A DNA stretch of 37,800 bases, from positions 1-37,800 of the IMG/VR virus record IMGVR_UViG_3300018424_008687; one strand, written 5' to 3'. Origin of the DNA: a virus. How positions within the stretch are numbered: position 1 is the stretch's first letter; the number at the start of each line of letters is the position of its first letter. Positions 35,774-37,800 of this stretch are shown in pieces. The translations under genes and the position numbers were made by a program. The notes beneath the pieces are model-generated. The model saw only the letters and a list, made by a program, of their open reading frames with translations, searched no databases and was not told the DNA's origin.

Positions 35774-36485
35774 ATTTTAGTCTTTTATTTAATATTAAAT
35801 TATTTTTGATGGTCTCGAATACCTTCTCTTCGGGACTATCCAATTCCACTTTCCATTCAGAATCTTCTATGTGATTTTCTATTTCAGAAAGTTTATGATC
35901 AATAACCTCCACCTTCTTATATAAGTCGTCATTTTCCGCACTTATAGTAGAAGTGTTTTTATGTATGTCTTCGATATCGGATTCTAAAGACTTAATCTCA
36001 AAATATTCCCCATCGACAATACCATTTCGTTCGGTTTCCAATTTTTTAATTTGATCGTATTCCTCCTGTACTTTCCTTTGTAGTTCCTCCTCTATGGATT
36101 TTATATTTTCATAATGTTTTTCAATAGAAGAATTTAAGGTGTCCTCAGTTTCTTTTATAGTGTCGTAATGTTCCCTTACCTGATCCCACTTTTCATTTAC
36201 AATATTCGGTGACTCTTCTAACCTCTTAACGTTCTTATTAATTTCATCGAATAAGATCTTTTTTTCTTCTTGTAATTTCAATTTTACGGACTTACTCTCG
36301 TCCGTTTTAAAAACAAAATCGTAGATGTTAGATTCTTTAAGATTAGATTCGAGATACAACAAAAAGAGTGATACCACAACAGACCAATCATCAGATTCGT
36401 ATCTGATATTTTCTAAGGTGTCCGCAAACCCCTCCAATTTATTAACTACGGGTTCTGTAAACTCTATGTAACTATCTTGTACCAT
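35760..36485 (-). CDS. Coiled-coil protein, 241 aa, unknown function
   Basis: This 241-residue protein has a short N-terminal domain (1-50) with KLEGFADTLENI...DDWS and a hydrophobic VVVSLFLLYLES stretch that is probably a buried helix, not a membrane span. Then, from about 65 to 215, there is a long run of Lys/Glu-rich heptads (for example KIKLETER-like and SIEEELQRKVQEEY) expected to form a coiled coil. No catalytic motif is seen. It lies between GT7 copies 3 and 2, overlapping copy 3 by 22 bp, and its N-terminal domain is echoed in the 79-residue protein next to it. It may act as a scaffold for the glycosyltransferases or be a minor structural protein. Both are guesses. Confidence 0.75.
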   Translation of the reverse strand: MVQDSYIEFTEPVVNKLEGFADTLENIRYESDDWSVVVSLFLLYLESNLKESNIYDFVFKTDESKSVKLKLQEEKKILFDEINKNVKRLEESPNIVNEKWDQVREHYDTIKETEDTLNSSIEKHYENIKSIEEELQRKVQEEYDQIKKLETERNGIVDGEYFEIKSLESDIEDIHKNTSTISAENDDLYKKVEVIDHKLSEIENHIEDSEWKVELDSPEEKVFETIKNNLILNKRLKYGDI

Positions 36486-37800
36486 TCTGTGTTATCATCA
36501 TATGTTGTTTTATTCAGGACTTTGTAATTAATTGAGTTCAACCCATATTTCTTACTATCTATTTTACCTTCCAATAAATCCATATAGGTTAGTTTGTTTT
36601 CAATTATGTCAGGATCATAGGTATCGATTAATTCTTCGAATTTTAATCCTTCGATATCAAACTGACCTTCCTTCCTGTTCGGAGTGTATATTTCTGTGGG
36701 ATCCTTAAAATGAAATTTCGTTTTAATGTCAATCATTCCACCAATCTGCCATACCGATGCGGTCATATCTAATAATACGGAATTTTCCTTAAAAAGACAA
36801 GGTTTTCTAAGATCTAACCAATCCGCATCGATACCATAATAGTATTCTTTACTGATCTCAAAATCATTTAATTTTCTCTTAAATAATTTAAAATCATATA
36901 GGTTAATAAAGTTGTGGTTGTCAACATCACCTATCAACAATGTCGCGGACCTAACCCTTAACTCACCATGATAGGTAATCTCTTCACTTAGATTTGAATT
37001 GACGTATATATGAACATACTTATTCTCACTATCATGTGTCACCACAAAATGATTTAATACTGATAAATCAAGATCTTTAATTTCGATTTGGAACATGTTC
37101 ATATCGGTATTGAACATTTGAACAATCACCTGATTGTCGTTAGAGAATACTTGAAAATCCCAACCATTATGTGTCCTAAAGAAGGTGTTTTTGTTTATAG
37201 GGATTTCCTCTTCCCTGTAAAAAAATGAAATAGTGAAATCATTCAATAGATTATTCGACGGTTTAGTCATAAAAATAGATTTAGGTTGTAATGAAATCAA
37301 CGAACCATATCTACTTATCTTCCTATCTTTAAAATCTGTTTTGAATATTTCATTATTAGAGTATCCATACTTTTTGTTCATTTTAACCTTGGATGTTGCA
37401 CACCTGTGTAGGAGATCTAAATCAATATATCCTTTACCCCAATAATCATTTGAAAATCCATTAATTTCGTCAAATACGTCTTTTGGAAATATTACAACTC
37501 CACCAAAGAACTGTTCGTAGGGTAAGTCAGTACCATCACCTTCTCTATATCCGAATATTTGAGTAGGGGTGTCCACATAATAATATTCAGAACTATCGTT
37601 CTTAGGTAGTAGATCAACATCGTGGAAACAGAAATAATCGAAGTTATCTTTAATTTCATTTACAACCGCGTTACATAATTTACCGTAGTTGAAGGGTCTA
37701 TCGTCAGATTGCTCCGCAACAAATATTTTATAGTCTATTTGTTTATTAGATAAAAACTCCACCATATGTGGTAGAAATACATCTAACTCGTCTCTTCGGT
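36464..37800 (-). CDS. GT7-like protein with LamG-like insert, copy 3, altered active site; runs off right edge
   Basis: At least 445 codons are visible and the frame continues upstream of the first in-window ATG (37765). Residues RRDELDVFLPHMVEFL before it fit the family's N-terminal PYRxRxxHL...F helix, so the true start is beyond the edge. The metal motif HDVDLLP and QFFGGVVIFP are intact, but the acceptor/catalytic motif reads YWGKGYIDLDLLHR instead of WGWGxEDDDLxxR: the second Trp becomes Lys, Glu becomes Ile and one Asp becomes Leu. A LamG-like insert (HFVVTHDSENKYVHIYVNSN, INLYDFKLFKRKLNDFEISKEY) precedes a C-terminal KYGLNSINYKVL. It may have a different acceptor or be a non-catalytic glycan-binding copy. 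Confidence 0.85.
   Translation of the reverse strand, partial: RRDELDVFLPHMVEFLSNKQIDYKIFVAEQSDDRPFNYGKLCNAVVNEIKDNFDYFCFHDVDLLPKNDSSEYYYVDTPTQIFGYREGDGTDLPYEQFFGGVVIFPKDVFDEINGFSNDYWGKGYIDLDLLHRCATSKVKMNKKYGYSNNEIFKTDFKDRKISRYGSLISLQPKSIFMTKPSNNLLNDFTISFFYREEEIPINKNTFFRTHNGWDFQVFSNDNQVIVQMFNTDMNMFQIEIKDLDLSVLNHFVVTHDSENKYVHIYVNSNLSEEITYHGELRVRSATLLIGDVDNHNFINLYDFKLFKRKLNDFEISKEYYYGIDADWLDLRKPCLFKENSVLLDMTASVWQIGGMIDIKTKFHFKDPTEIYTPNRKEGQFDIEGLKFEELIDTYDPDIIENKLTYMDLLEGKIDSKKYGLNSINYKVLNKTTYDDNTEWYKIVT

Overview
The window looks like part of a tailed-phage genome (Caudoviricetes), probably marine and probably with a large T4-like genome. The reasons are AT-rich DNA, every credible gene on the minus strand, genes packed with 1-8 bp overlaps (ATGA, TGATG and TAATG junctions) and a 3841-codon fibre gene rich in Ser/Thr/Asn/Gly repeats. 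TAA, TGA and TAG all act as stops, so the code is standard. No capsid, terminase, polymerase, integrase, tRNA or CRISPR array is visible, and the host cannot be named from the sequence.

Transcription runs from the right edge to the left. (1) 37800-30841: three glycosyltransferases of the beta-1,4-galactosyltransferase (GT7) type, each with a LamG/concanavalin-like domain inserted inside the catalytic domain; a coiled-coil protein and a 79-residue protein between two of them; then a radical SAM enzyme and a free-standing LamG protein. (2) 30839-19415: three more twitch-type or SPASM-type radical SAM enzymes and later a fourth, a GT-like protein, a 2-oxoglutarate/Fe(II) oxygenase, a DegT-like aminotransferase fused to a GT-like module, a nucleotide-sugar dehydrogenase and another GT-like protein. 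(3) 19418-15189: two SGNH-hydrolase-like proteins, a NodU/TobZ-type carbamoyltransferase, a 39-residue basic protein missed by simple ORF calling, an APS-kinase-like protein and an HxGH nucleotidyltransferase. (4) 15136-206: the giant fibre, which carries an embedded cupredoxin-like domain with a full type-1 copper ligand set, followed by three tandem paralogous propeller-like proteins. An intrinsic terminator lies at 151-178, and a new gene starts at 122 and runs off the left edge.

My reading is that regions 1-3 are one long co-transcribed island that makes, modifies (oxidation, amination, radical chemistry, hydroxylation, carbamoylation, possibly sulfation or phosphorylation, ester chemistry) and transfers an unusual sugar or glycopeptide. 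Its position directly upstream of the fibre genes suggests the target may be the virion fibre, although a host surface glycan is also possible. The individual families are recognised from motifs seen in the sequence. The shared pathway and its target are inference.
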